From Paraburkholderia bannensis (GTDB lineage: Bacteria; Pseudomonadota; Gammaproteobacteria; Burkholderiales; Burkholderiaceae), in the NCBI RefSeq assembly GCF_014200455.1, contig NZ_JACHBW010000024.1, positions 20,083 to 84,082 of the forward strand: a stretch of DNA of 64,000 bases. The letters run 5' to 3'. A program made the position numbers and the translations under genes. Within the stretch, counting starts at the first letter, position 1. Each line of letters begins with the position of its first letter. This document shows, in pieces, positions 50,928 through 58,781 of this stretch. The notes beneath the pieces were generated by a model. That model saw only the letters and a list, made by a program, of their open reading frames with translations, was not told the origin of the DNA and did not search any database.

Positions 50928-52355
50928 TCAGCGAATCACCTTGCCCGGATTCATCAGGTTGAGCGGATCGAGCGCCGCCTTGATGGCGCGCATCATGCCC
51001 AGTTCGACTTCGCTCTTGTAGTGCGCGTTTTCTTCGACCTTCAACTGGCCCAGGCCGTGTTCCGCGCTGATCGTGCCGCGATGGCGCGCGACGCTGTCGT
51101 AGACGATGCGGTTGAGCTGTTTTTCGTGATCGGCGAGGAACTGCTTTGGGTCGCCGCCTTCGGGCGCCTGCACGTTGTAATGCAGATTGCCGTCGCCCAG
51201 ATGGCCGAACGTCACCATGCGCGCGCCGGGCACCGCGCGCGCGATTTCCGCGCCGGTTTCCTCGATGAAATGGCCGATGCGCGAAATTGGCACGCCGATG
51301 TCGTGCTTCACGTTCAGCCCTTCCTGGGCCTGCGCGAGCGGAATGTGCTCGCGGATATTCCAGAAGGCCTGCGACTGCGCGAGGCTTTCCGCCACCACCG
51401 CATCCTCCACCAGACCCTGTTCGAGCGCCGCTTCCATGAGGCGCTCGAACAGTGCGCGGCCATGTTCTTCGCTTTCGTTGTCGGACAGTTCGAGCAGGAC
51501 GACCTGGGCGTGGCGCCCGGCGAACGGATAGCGCAACTGTGGGAAATGGCGGCCTACCAGTTGCATGCAGAAGTCCGACATCAGCTCGAAACCGGTCAGC
51601 AGCGGCCCTGCATAACGTTGCGCGAGCGCCAGAAAGTCGAGCGCCGCATGCGCCGATCCCAGTGCCGCGAGCGCCGTGACGCTCGCCGCCGGTTGCGGAT
51701 GCAGCTTCATGACCGCGGCGGTGATGATGCCAAGCGTGCCCTCCGCGCCGATAAAAAGATCGCGTAGATCGTAGCCGGTGTTGTCCTTGCGCAGGCCGCG
51801 CAGCCCATCCCACAGTTCGCCTTGCGGCGTCACGACTTCGAGACCGAGGCACAGCTCGCGCGTGTTGCCGTAGCGCAGCACGCCGGTGCCGCCCGCATTG
51901 GTCGACAGATTGCCGCCAATCGTGCAACTGCCTTCGGCGGCCAGCGATAGGGGGAACAGCCGCCCGGCGTCGGCGGCGCGCGCCTGCACCTCAGCGAGAA
52001 TCACACCCGCTTCGACGGTAATCGTGTTGTTGTGCGCATCGATCTCGCGTACGCGGTTCAGGCGGCGCAGGCTCAGCACGGCTTGCTGGCCGCTCGCGTC
52101 AGGCGTCGCGCCGCCCGCGAGGCCGGTGTTGCCGCCCTGCGGCACGAGTGCGACGCGATGCGTGTGCGCGAGCTTGACGATGGCGGCGGTCTCCGCGGCG
52201 CTGGCCGGGCAGAGCACCGCGCAGGTCGCGCCCTGATAGCGCTTGCGCCAATCGACGACATAGGGCGCGGTGTCGTGGGCGTCGGTCAGCACGTGCTGCG
52301 CACCGATGGCGGCGGCGCAGGCGTCGAGGAAGGCTTGCGGGGCGGATTGGGTCAT
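50928..52355 (-). CDS. FAD-binding oxidase, D-2-hydroxyglutarate dehydrogenase-like
   Basis: A 475-residue flavoprotein of the GlcD/D-lactate dehydrogenase family (PCMH FAD domain followed by FAD-oxidase C domain). FAD contacts appear in PQGGNTGLAGGA, GSCTIGGNLSTNAGGTGVLR and IGAEGTLGIITAA; the substrate-side metal site is in HLGDGNLHYN and ISAEHGLGQLK. The segment NAGGTGVLRYGNTRELCLGLE resembles D-2-hydroxyglutarate dehydrogenases more than glycolate oxidase subunits, but D-lactate is also possible. ATG 52355 has a weak Shine-Dalgarno. Confidence 0.88.
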   Translation of the reverse strand: MTQSAPQAFLDACAAAIGAQHVLTDAHDTAPYVVDWRKRYQGATCAVLCPASAAETAAIVKLAHTHRVALVPQGGNTGLAGGATPDASGQQAVLSLRRLNRVREIDAHNNTITVEAGVILAEVQARAADAGRLFPLSLAAEGSCTIGGNLSTNAGGTGVLRYGNTRELCLGLEVVTPQGELWDGLRGLRKDNTGYDLRDLFIGAEGTLGIITAAVMKLHPQPAASVTALAALGSAHAALDFLALAQRYAGPLLTGFELMSDFCMQLVGRHFPQLRYPFAGRHAQVVLLELSDNESEEHGRALFERLMEAALEQGLVEDAVVAESLAQSQAFWNIREHIPLAQAQEGLNVKHDIGVPISRIGHFIEETGAEIARAVPGARMVTFGHLGDGNLHYNVQAPEGGDPKQFLADHEKQLNRIVYDSVARHRGTISAEHGLGQLKVEENAHYKSEVELGMMRAIKAALDPLNLMNPGKVIR

Positions 52356-52515
52356 GGCTTGGTGGGGTGTTGGCGATGCGATTGCTGCGGCCTGGCATAC
52401 GGAATGCGTCTGCCCTTGCTGCGAACGGTTGCAGCAAGGGCGACCAAAAGCTTAGTGTGACACGCCTGGCGTGTGCGTTGCGTCGGCCGATGCGTCTATA
52501 GCGTCTATGGCGCCT

Positions 52516-53088
52516 TTATGCGGCCTCGCGTTTCGCACGCCGGGCGGCGCGCTTGAACGGGGCGACGTAGGCGAGCGCGCAGCCAAAGAAGGCAAACGAC
52601 AGCCCAACTTCGATCCAGCCGAGCACGTCGCCGGGGGCGGGATCGGTCATGCCGCGCACGATGCCTTCGGCGAAATACAGCAGCACCAGCATCGACGCCC
52701 ACTGAAAGGTGTAAAGGCGGCGGCGCAATACGCCGGGCAGCGCAGCCGCGAGCGGCAGGGCCTTGAGCACCAGCGCACTGCCGCCGGGGCGCAGCGGCGC
52801 GATGCGCCACTCCCAGGCAAGGCAGAGCGCGGTGAGCGCGGCCAGCAGGATGAATGCGCCGAGCGCGGCGAAGCGGCGACCTTCGCGTGGCGTGAGAGCA
52901 GTCGCCGCCAGGTCGCGCTCGTGCCGCGAGTTTTGCGATGACGGTAGAGTGCGCGGCTGCGTTTGCTGCGTTTTGTTGGCGTGGTGATCGGCATCGAGCC
53001 GCCCGTCTGGCGTGCTCGACGTGCGCGCGGCTTGCTCGCCATCGGCTTCACGTCGTGCGCCAGTGATATCGGGCGGCCCGCCGCTCAT
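52516..53088 (-). CDS. DUF2069 membrane protein with long N-terminal tail
   Basis: 190 residues. The C-terminal ~110 residues are the DUF2069 domain with four membrane helices (first FAALGAFILLAALTALCLAW, last GWIEVGLSFAFFGCALAYVA). The N-terminal ~70 residues are polar and disordered-looking, longer than usual for this family. ATG 53088 overlaps the wrbA stop (ATGA), so translational coupling supports the long form, though an internal start remains possible. DUF2069 genes next to wrbA are a common beta-proteobacterial pairing. Function unknown. Confidence 0.8.
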   Translation of the reverse strand: MSGGPPDITGARREADGEQAARTSSTPDGRLDADHHANKTQQTQPRTLPSSQNSRHERDLAATALTPREGRRFAALGAFILLAALTALCLAWEWRIAPLRPGGSALVLKALPLAAALPGVLRRRLYTFQWASMLVLLYFAEGIVRGMTDPAPGDVLGWIEVGLSFAFFGCALAYVAPFKRAARRAKREAA

Positions 53089-53693
53089 GGCCGTTCGCCT
53101 TGCGCGAGGGATAGCGAGGCGCGCGCCAGACGCACGCCCAGAGCGACGGCGAGCGCTTTTTCATCGGCGCTCAAACCGTGGCCGCGGCCGTCGGAGCGGG
53201 CGTGATGCGAAGCGCCATAGGGCGTGCCGCCGCCATCCGTCGACGAGAGCGCGCTCTCGGTGTAGGGAATGCCCACGAGCAGCATGCCGTGGTGCAACAG
53301 CGGCAACATCATCGAAAGCAGCGTGCTTTCCTGGCCGCCATGCAGGCTGCCGGTGGAGGTGAACACGCAGCCGGGCTTGCCCGCGAGCGCGCCGGCGAGC
53401 CACTGCGGCGTGGTGCCGTCGAGGAAGTACTTGAGCGGCGCGGCCATGTTGCCGAAGCGCGTGGGCGAGCCGAGTGCGAGACCGGCGCATTCCTCCAGGT
53501 CGCGCAATTCGGCGTAGGGCGGCCCGTCATCGGGAATATCGGGTGCGGTGGCCTCGCAAACCGTGGATACGGGCGGCACCGTGCGGATGCGCGCTTCGGC
53601 GCCCGGCACGCTGTCGATGCCCTGAGCGATGGCGCGCGCGAGTTCGCGGGTGGCGCCATGGCGACTGTAGTAGAGCACAAGAATCGGTTTCAT
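53085..53693 (-). CDS. wrbA: NAD(P)H:quinone oxidoreductase, flavodoxin-like
   Basis: A 202-residue WrbA-family FMN protein that reduces quinones by two electrons. It starts MKPILVLYYSRHGATRELAR, the FMN phosphate-binding loop. GSPTRFGNMAAPLKYFLD is the second FMN loop, and GTPYGASHHA the third. All three match WrbA. It heads a two-gene unit with the DUF2069 gene and is divergent from the YihY-family gene (125-bp gap). Confidence 0.93.
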   Translation of the reverse strand: MKPILVLYYSRHGATRELARAIAQGIDSVPGAEARIRTVPPVSTVCEATAPDIPDDGPPYAELRDLEECAGLALGSPTRFGNMAAPLKYFLDGTTPQWLAGALAGKPGCVFTSTGSLHGGQESTLLSMMLPLLHHGMLLVGIPYTESALSSTDGGGTPYGASHHARSDGRGHGLSADEKALAVALGVRLARASLSLAQGERP

Positions 53694-53818
53694 CGGGCCT
53701 CGTCGGTGGACGGGATATTATAGGGTCTGGGTTCGGCGCGGTTTTCGCAGCGTGCCCACGGGGTTTTCACCGCAGCGCCCCCGCAAGGCGCGCTGCGCTG
53801 TCTGGAGAAGGCTGCACA

Positions 53819-55126
53819 ATGGATGTGTTGTCGAGAGTACGAATCGATCTGGATATCGTGAAGCGGCTGGCACGCTTCGCGGCGCGGCGAAGCCGCGAGG
53901 ATCGCATTCCGCAGGTGGCGGGCAGCCTGACATTTACGACCATGCTGGCGATCGTGCCGCTTGCCACGGTCGCGTTCGCGCTCTTTACGGCGTTTCCCAT
54001 CTTCTCGTCGTTCCAGAACTCGCTGCAGGTTTTTCTAGCCGATCACCTGATGCCGGCGCAGATCAACAGCCAGATTTTCCTTTACCTGAATCAGTTCGCG
54101 TCGAAAGCCAAGGGCTTGACGACGATGGGCATGATCGTGCTGTTCGTCACATCGGTCATGACGATGATGACGGTCGAGTCGGCGTTCAACGTGATCTGGC
54201 GTGTGCGCAAGGCGCGGCCCTTTGCGCAGCGCGTACTGGTGTACTGGGCGATTCTCACGCTCGGGCCGATTCTGATCGGCGTGAGTCTGTCGATTTCGTC
54301 TTATCTCTTTACGCGTTCGCTGGCGCTGGCCACCGAGCAGCACGTCTCGATGCTGTTCGACTGGATGCTGATGGGCGCGTCGCTGCCGCTCACGGCGCTG
54401 GCCTTCACGATGCTCTATGTCTACCTGCCCAACTGTCGCGTGGAATGGCGCGATGCCGTGATTGGCGGGATCGCCGCGGCGATTGCCTTCGAACTGGCCA
54501 AGCGGGGATTCGGTTATTACGTGCGGCGTATTCCGACTTACACGGCGGTCTACGGCGCATTCGCGGCCGCACCGATGTTCCTGCTCTGGATGTATCTGAG
54601 CTGGTTCATCACGCTGGTGGGCGCGATGATTACCTCGGCGCTGCCCGAGATACGCACGGGGCGCTTCAACCGGCCGCGTTTTCCGGGCAGCGATCTGCTG
54701 GACGCGCTCGAACTGCTCGGCGGTCTGGCGCAGACGCGCGACGCGGGCAGCCCAGGCTTGAACACCGAGCAGATCGCCCAGCTATTGCGGCGCGATCTTG
54801 CCACGGTGACGCGGCTCGTGAACTGCCTTGAAGAAGACGAATTGATCGCCCAGCTGGAACGCGACGGCGCGAAGCCCCATTACGTGCTGATCGCCAATCC
54901 AGCGCGCGTTTCGGTAGAGCGCATTTATGCGCGGTTCGTGATCGATCGCACGGAACTGGCGTATCAACTGAAGTCGAGCGACATCGACGCCGGCCTGCTG
55001 CTGGCTGCGCTGGACAACGACAAACTGTCGGTTTCGCTGGCTTCGCTGCTGGCGGCGCGCCGTGAACTGGCGCGTCTGGCCGAGGCCAACGGCCAGCCGT
55101 CCGGGCTTCCGCATCCGGCGGCGTGA
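53819..55126 (+). CDS. YihY/BrkB family membrane protein with C-terminal winged helix
   Basis: A 435-residue inner-membrane protein of the UPF0761/YihY family. About six helices fill residues 30-285 (AGSLTFTTMLAIVPLATVAFAL opens, and YGAFAAAPMFLLWMYLSW closes). A soluble tail follows, whose residues about 305-385 look like a winged helix-turn-helix (LNTEQIAQLLRRDLATVTRLV, EEDELIAQLERDG). It is longer than E. coli YihY (290 residues). GGAGAAGG precedes ATG 53819. Function of the family is not established; the old RNase BN label is incorrect. Confidence 0.9.
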   Translation: MDVLSRVRIDLDIVKRLARFAARRSREDRIPQVAGSLTFTTMLAIVPLATVAFALFTAFPIFSSFQNSLQVFLADHLMPAQINSQIFLYLNQFASKAKGLTTMGMIVLFVTSVMTMMTVESAFNVIWRVRKARPFAQRVLVYWAILTLGPILIGVSLSISSYLFTRSLALATEQHVSMLFDWMLMGASLPLTALAFTMLYVYLPNCRVEWRDAVIGGIAAAIAFELAKRGFGYYVRRIPTYTAVYGAFAAAPMFLLWMYLSWFITLVGAMITSALPEIRTGRFNRPRFPGSDLLDALELLGGLAQTRDAGSPGLNTEQIAQLLRRDLATVTRLVNCLEEDELIAQLERDGAKPHYVLIANPARVSVERIYARFVIDRTELAYQLKSSDIDAGLLLAALDNDKLSVSLASLLAARRELARLAEANGQPSGLPHPAA

Positions 55127-55171
55127 GGTCTGCTGCCGCCGGTGCGTTTGGGCCGCGGCGATGGAGCGTGG

Positions 55172-55498
55172 CTAGAGCGAGATCTTTCCGCGGCAGATAT
55201 CCGAAAACATGACCCAGTCTCCCATCAGACTGTAGATCGGGTGCCGGAAGGTGGCGGGGCGATTCTTCTCGAACATGTAGTGACCGATCCAGGCGAACCC
55301 ATAGCCGCAGATCACAGCGGCGGGCAGCCAGAGCCAGATGCCCGTGGCGATCGCCATGGCGATGCAGCCGATCACACCCAGCGAACCGATGAAATGCAGC
55401 CGCCGCGACATGAGGTTGCTGTGTTCGCTCAGATAGAACGGATAAAACTCCGCGAAATTCGCGAAGTGCCGATGGTCGGTGTGGGTAGCGTGTGCCAT
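55172..55498 (-). CDS. Mpo1-like protein (DUF962)
   Basis: A 108-residue membrane protein with two hydrophobic segments (about residues 35-52 and 54-72). Conserved DUF962 histidines occur in RRLHFIG and in WIGHYMFEKNRPATFRHP. Yeast Mpo1 of this family is an Fe(II)-dependent dioxygenase of 2-hydroxy fatty acids in alpha-oxidation; the bacterial role is unproven. A strong AAGGAGG lies 5 bases before ATG 55498. Confidence 0.88.
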   Translation of the reverse strand: MAHATHTDHRHFANFAEFYPFYLSEHSNLMSRRLHFIGSLGVIGCIAMAIATGIWLWLPAAVICGYGFAWIGHYMFEKNRPATFRHPIYSLMGDWVMFSDICRGKISL

Positions 55499-55670
55499 GT
55501 CTCCTCCTTGCGCGTGAGGGATGCGGACGCGACTTGGGCTGGTCAGCAAAAGCGGTTCCTGCGAAGCATTTTCTTGCTAATCGAACGACCGTGCAAGCCG
55601 GGAAATGCCTGTGGAGGCGATGCGTATTGCATCGCTTTTCGCAGGCATTTTCAGCCACTGCCATGCCCGC

Positions 55671-56507
55671 TCAGCCGTTGCCCACCCGTGGACCGTTGAC
55701 CGCGAAATCGTAAAGCGAATCGAGCGTGGCGTCGGGTTGTTCGGTCATCAGCGCGTGGCCAGCGTCGAGCGTGACCGTATCGAAGCGCACACCCGCATCC
55801 TTGAACACTTTAGCGATTGCAGCGCTCGCGCGCGGCGGCGTCATGAGGTCGCGTTTGCCGACGATCAGGCGCGCTGGGCAGCTTACCTTCGCCGCGCTCG
55901 CCAGGCCCTCGGCGTAGGCATTGCACGCCGCAAAATCGGTATGAAAAAGCTCTGGTTCGCCCCGGGCGGCGACGCGCTCCATCAAACGCTGGTTCATGCC
56001 GCGCAGCCAGAAACCCGGCCCTGGGCTCGACGGCTTGGCCGCGAGCGTGGAATGCGACCAGGCGTTGACGAGTTCAATGGCCTCAGGTTCACGCTCGCGC
56101 GCGGCTTCGAGTAACGCTGGAGAGACCGTCATGGGAAACGCCGTGGCGAGCAGGGCGACGGCCTTGGCGCGCGCGGGGTAACGCGCCGCAAATTCCAGCG
56201 CGACGAGCGAGCCCATGCTGTGTCCCACGACAATCGCTTGCTCCACCTGCAGCACCCGGAGCAGGGCGTCGAGCCAATCCGCGAGCGCGCCAATGCTTGT
56301 GAGCGCGGGACCGGCGCTGCGCATATGGCCCGGCAGATCGACGGCCAGCACACTAAAGCCGTGATGTGCGAAATAGCGCGATTGCAGCCCCCAGACACTG
56401 TGGTCGTGCTGCGCGCCATGCACGAACACGACGGTGGGGCACGCTGGATCGAACGCGCGACCGCCGGTGTAGGCGTAGACGTGTTTGCCCGCGACATCGG
56501 CGATCAT
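55671..56507 (-). CDS. Alpha/beta-fold hydrolase
   Basis: A 278-residue serine hydrolase. The oxyanion loop is VVFVHGAQHDHSVW. The nucleophile elbow is GHSMGS (Ser about 98), an acidic residue lies in VGKRDLMTP, and the catalytic His is in DAGHALMTEQP. The plan resembles 3-oxoadipate enol-lactonase or small ester hydrolases, but no substrate can be assigned. AAGGAGG precedes ATG 56507, which overlaps the metY stop by 4 bp, so it is the second gene of that operon. Confidence 0.9.
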   Translation of the reverse strand: MIADVAGKHVYAYTGGRAFDPACPTVVFVHGAQHDHSVWGLQSRYFAHHGFSVLAVDLPGHMRSAGPALTSIGALADWLDALLRVLQVEQAIVVGHSMGSLVALEFAARYPARAKAVALLATAFPMTVSPALLEAAREREPEAIELVNAWSHSTLAAKPSSPGPGFWLRGMNQRLMERVAARGEPELFHTDFAACNAYAEGLASAAKVSCPARLIVGKRDLMTPPRASAAIAKVFKDAGVRFDTVTLDAGHALMTEQPDATLDSLYDFAVNGPRVGNG

Positions 56508-57832
56508 GACGCCTCCTTGCCTGCCGCAGCCTTGTTGGGCGTGTTGCTGCTTTTCTGCGAGGCCTTGAGCGCGCGTTTGAGGTCGTCGATGAGGTCGTCG
56601 GGGTCTTCGAGTCCGATCGACAAGCGGATCGTGCCCGCCCCAATTCCGGCCGATTGAAGCGCGGCTTCGTCCATGCGGAAGTGCGTGGTGGAGGCGGGGT
56701 GAATCACCAGCGAGCGCGCATCGCCTACATTGGCAAGGTGCGAAAAGAGCGAGAGCGACTCGATAAAGCGCTTGCCCGCCTCGCGGCCGCCCTTGAGGTC
56801 GAAGCTGAACACCGCACCCGCACCGCGCGGCAGCAGGCGCTTCGCAAGCGCATGGTCGCGATGGCTTTCGAGTTCGGGATAGGCCACTGCCTCTACGGCC
56901 TCGTGCGCCGCGAGAAACTCGACGACACGGCGCGTGTTCGCCACATGGCGCTCCATGCGCAGCGGCAGCGTTTCGATGCCTTGCAGCAACTGCCACGCGG
57001 CCTGCGGATGCAGGCAGGCGCCGAAGTCGCGCAGGCCTTCGCGGCGCGCACGCAGCAGGAAAGGCGCGACGCTGCTTTCTTCACTGAACACCATGCCGTG
57101 AAAGCCTGCATAAGGCTGCGTGAATTCCGGAAATTGCCCCGAAGCCTCGAAATCGAACGTGCCGCCGTCGACCAGCACGCCGCCGATGGTCGTACCGTGG
57201 CCGCCCAGGAATTTGGTGGCCGAGTGATAGACGAAATCCGCGCCATGCTCGAAAGGGCGTAGCAGGTAGGGCGTGGTGAAGGTCGAATCGACCAGCAGCG
57301 GCACGCGATGCTCATGGGCGATCTGCGCGACGGCGGCGACGTCCAGTACGTCGAGCCCAGGATTGCCGAGCGTTTCGCCGAACAGCAGGCGCGTGTTGGG
57401 ACGTAGCGCCGCACGCCAGGCATCCAGATCGCCTGGCTTGACGAAGGTTGTTGCGATGCCGAAACGACGCAGCGTGTAGTTGAGCAGGTTGTGCGAGCCG
57501 CCATAGAGCGCCGCCGAGGCGACGATATGCGCGCCCGCGCCCATCAACGTGGCGATCGCCAGATGCAGCGCCGCCTGGCCGCTCGCCGTGCCAATTGCGC
57601 CCGCGCCGCCCTCCAGCGCGGCTACGCGTTCCTCGAACACGGCCACCGTGGGGTTCGAAATGCGCGAATAGACGTGACCCGCGCGCTCCATATTGAAGAG
57701 CGCGGCGGCGTGGTCGGTGTCGCGGAACGCGAACGACGTGGTCTGGTAGATCGGCGTCGCGCGGGCGCCGGTGACAGGGTCGGGCGCGGCGCCGGCATGC
57801 AGCGCGAGCGTGTCGAAGCGGGGATCGGACAT
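56504..57832 (-). CDS. metY: O-acetylhomoserine/O-succinylhomoserine sulfhydrylase
   Basis: A 442-residue PLP enzyme of the Cys/Met metabolism family that makes homocysteine from O-acylhomoserine and sulfide. The PLP lysine is Lys207 in YHSATKFLGG. The N terminus (FDTLALHAG) and the length of about 425 plus a short Lys/Ala-rich tail fit the MetY branch better than MetZ or MetB (about 390). It is cotranscribed with the downstream alpha/beta hydrolase, an arrangement seen in beta-proteobacteria. Acyl preference cannot be told. Confidence 0.92.
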   Translation of the reverse strand: MSDPRFDTLALHAGAAPDPVTGARATPIYQTTSFAFRDTDHAAALFNMERAGHVYSRISNPTVAVFEERVAALEGGAGAIGTASGQAALHLAIATLMGAGAHIVASAALYGGSHNLLNYTLRRFGIATTFVKPGDLDAWRAALRPNTRLLFGETLGNPGLDVLDVAAVAQIAHEHRVPLLVDSTFTTPYLLRPFEHGADFVYHSATKFLGGHGTTIGGVLVDGGTFDFEASGQFPEFTQPYAGFHGMVFSEESSVAPFLLRARREGLRDFGACLHPQAAWQLLQGIETLPLRMERHVANTRRVVEFLAAHEAVEAVAYPELESHRDHALAKRLLPRGAGAVFSFDLKGGREAGKRFIESLSLFSHLANVGDARSLVIHPASTTHFRMDEAALQSAGIGAGTIRLSIGLEDPDDLIDDLKRALKASQKSSNTPNKAAAGKEAS

Positions 57833-58206
57833 TCTGGCAGCACAGCCGGCGCGAACCGGCGACGGGTGAAAGGTGCTGGCATCGTATCACCGACCAGGCG
57901 GTCAGCAAACGCGGCGCCGGTGGCACTCCAACGCCCGGCGAGGGGCCAAAACCCTTGCGGCACGGGGCCTGGCGAGGATCGTTGCCAGGCTGTCCGGTAT
58001 AACCCGAATGGCCGATGCTGCTTCGCGCAAGCCGTGCGAACACGCGGCTCCGGTCACGCTGGCCGGGATTTTCAGGGCCCGGATGGGTCTTTCGGCCCGC
58101 TTTCCTGCGGCTTTTCTTTTGACGGTCTTTCCGCTAGGATCGAAAACAGGTAGGTATCTTTTCAGCATCTCCCCCCAATAGACCAGCATTTCCCCGGAGA
58201 CACATC
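57833..58206. other. 374-bp intergenic region between metY and the CBS gene
   Basis: A divergent control region. I see no gene, no clear -10/-35 pair and no convincing SAM-riboswitch architecture upstream of metY, although a structure search would be needed to exclude one. The CBS gene's Shine-Dalgarno CGGAGA lies at its right edge. Confidence 0.5.
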
Positions 58207-58662
58207 ATGCGTGTGAGCGATATTCTCAAGGTCAAGGGCAATACGCTCTACACCGTCACGCCGGACACGGCGCTGCACGACGCCGTCAATACCATGGCTG
58301 AACACGACATCGGCTCGCTCGTGGTCATGGAGTACGGTGATCTCGTCGGCATGCTCACGTTCCGCGAGATCATTCTCACGCTGCGCACCAACGGCGGCAG
58401 CGTGGGCACCACGACGATCCGCAAGGTCATGGACGACCATCCCATCACCTGTACGCCTGAAACCGAAGTGGACGAAGTGCGCCGCATGATGCTTGAGCAC
58501 CATGTGCGCTATCTGCCCGTGATGGAAAGCCGCTCACTGATGGGCGTGATCTCCTTCTACGACGTCGCGAAGGCGGTGGTGGAAGCGCAGGGCTTCGAAA
58601 ACAAGCTGCTCAAGGCATATATCCGCGACTGGCCCGAAGAAGAGCGTCATTCCGCGACCTGA
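58207..58662 (+). CDS. Two-CBS-domain protein
   Basis: 151 residues consisting of two CBS domains (about residues 8-60, LYTVTPDTALHDAVNTMAEH; and 75-130, PITCTPETEVDEVRRMMLEH). Such stand-alone Bateman modules bind adenine nucleotides and act as energy sensors for unknown partners. CGGAGA lies 7 bases before ATG 58207. It is monocistronic, ending at the hairpin at 58717. Confidence 0.92.
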   Translation: MRVSDILKVKGNTLYTVTPDTALHDAVNTMAEHDIGSLVVMEYGDLVGMLTFREIILTLRTNGGSVGTTTIRKVMDDHPITCTPETEVDEVRRMMLEHHVRYLPVMESRSLMGVISFYDVAKAVVEAQGFENKLLKAYIRDWPEEERHSAT

Positions 58663-58716
58663 GCGCCGCGTACCGGCCTGCAGTTTGCCAGGGGCAGCCC
58701 CAAAAGCTGCATGAAG

Positions 58717-58741
58717 AAAGCGCGCATCAGGCGCGCTTTTT
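58717..58741 (+). terminator. Rho-independent terminator of the CBS gene
   Basis: A 9-bp stem AAAGCGCGC / GCGCGCTTT with loop ATCAG, followed by TT and further T-rich sequence, 55 bp after the stop codon. Confidence 0.78.
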
Positions 58742-58781
58742 CACGTCTGACGACCGATTCCGACCGCATAAAAACAACTCG

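Noticed and set aside
53819..55126. Ribonuclease BN label for the YihY protein
   Set aside because: That label for this family is a known mis-annotation; the sequence is a membrane protein with no nuclease motif.
57833..58206. SAM riboswitch upstream of metY
   Set aside because: No conserved core or terminator-like expression platform could be recognised by eye; a covariance-model search would be needed.
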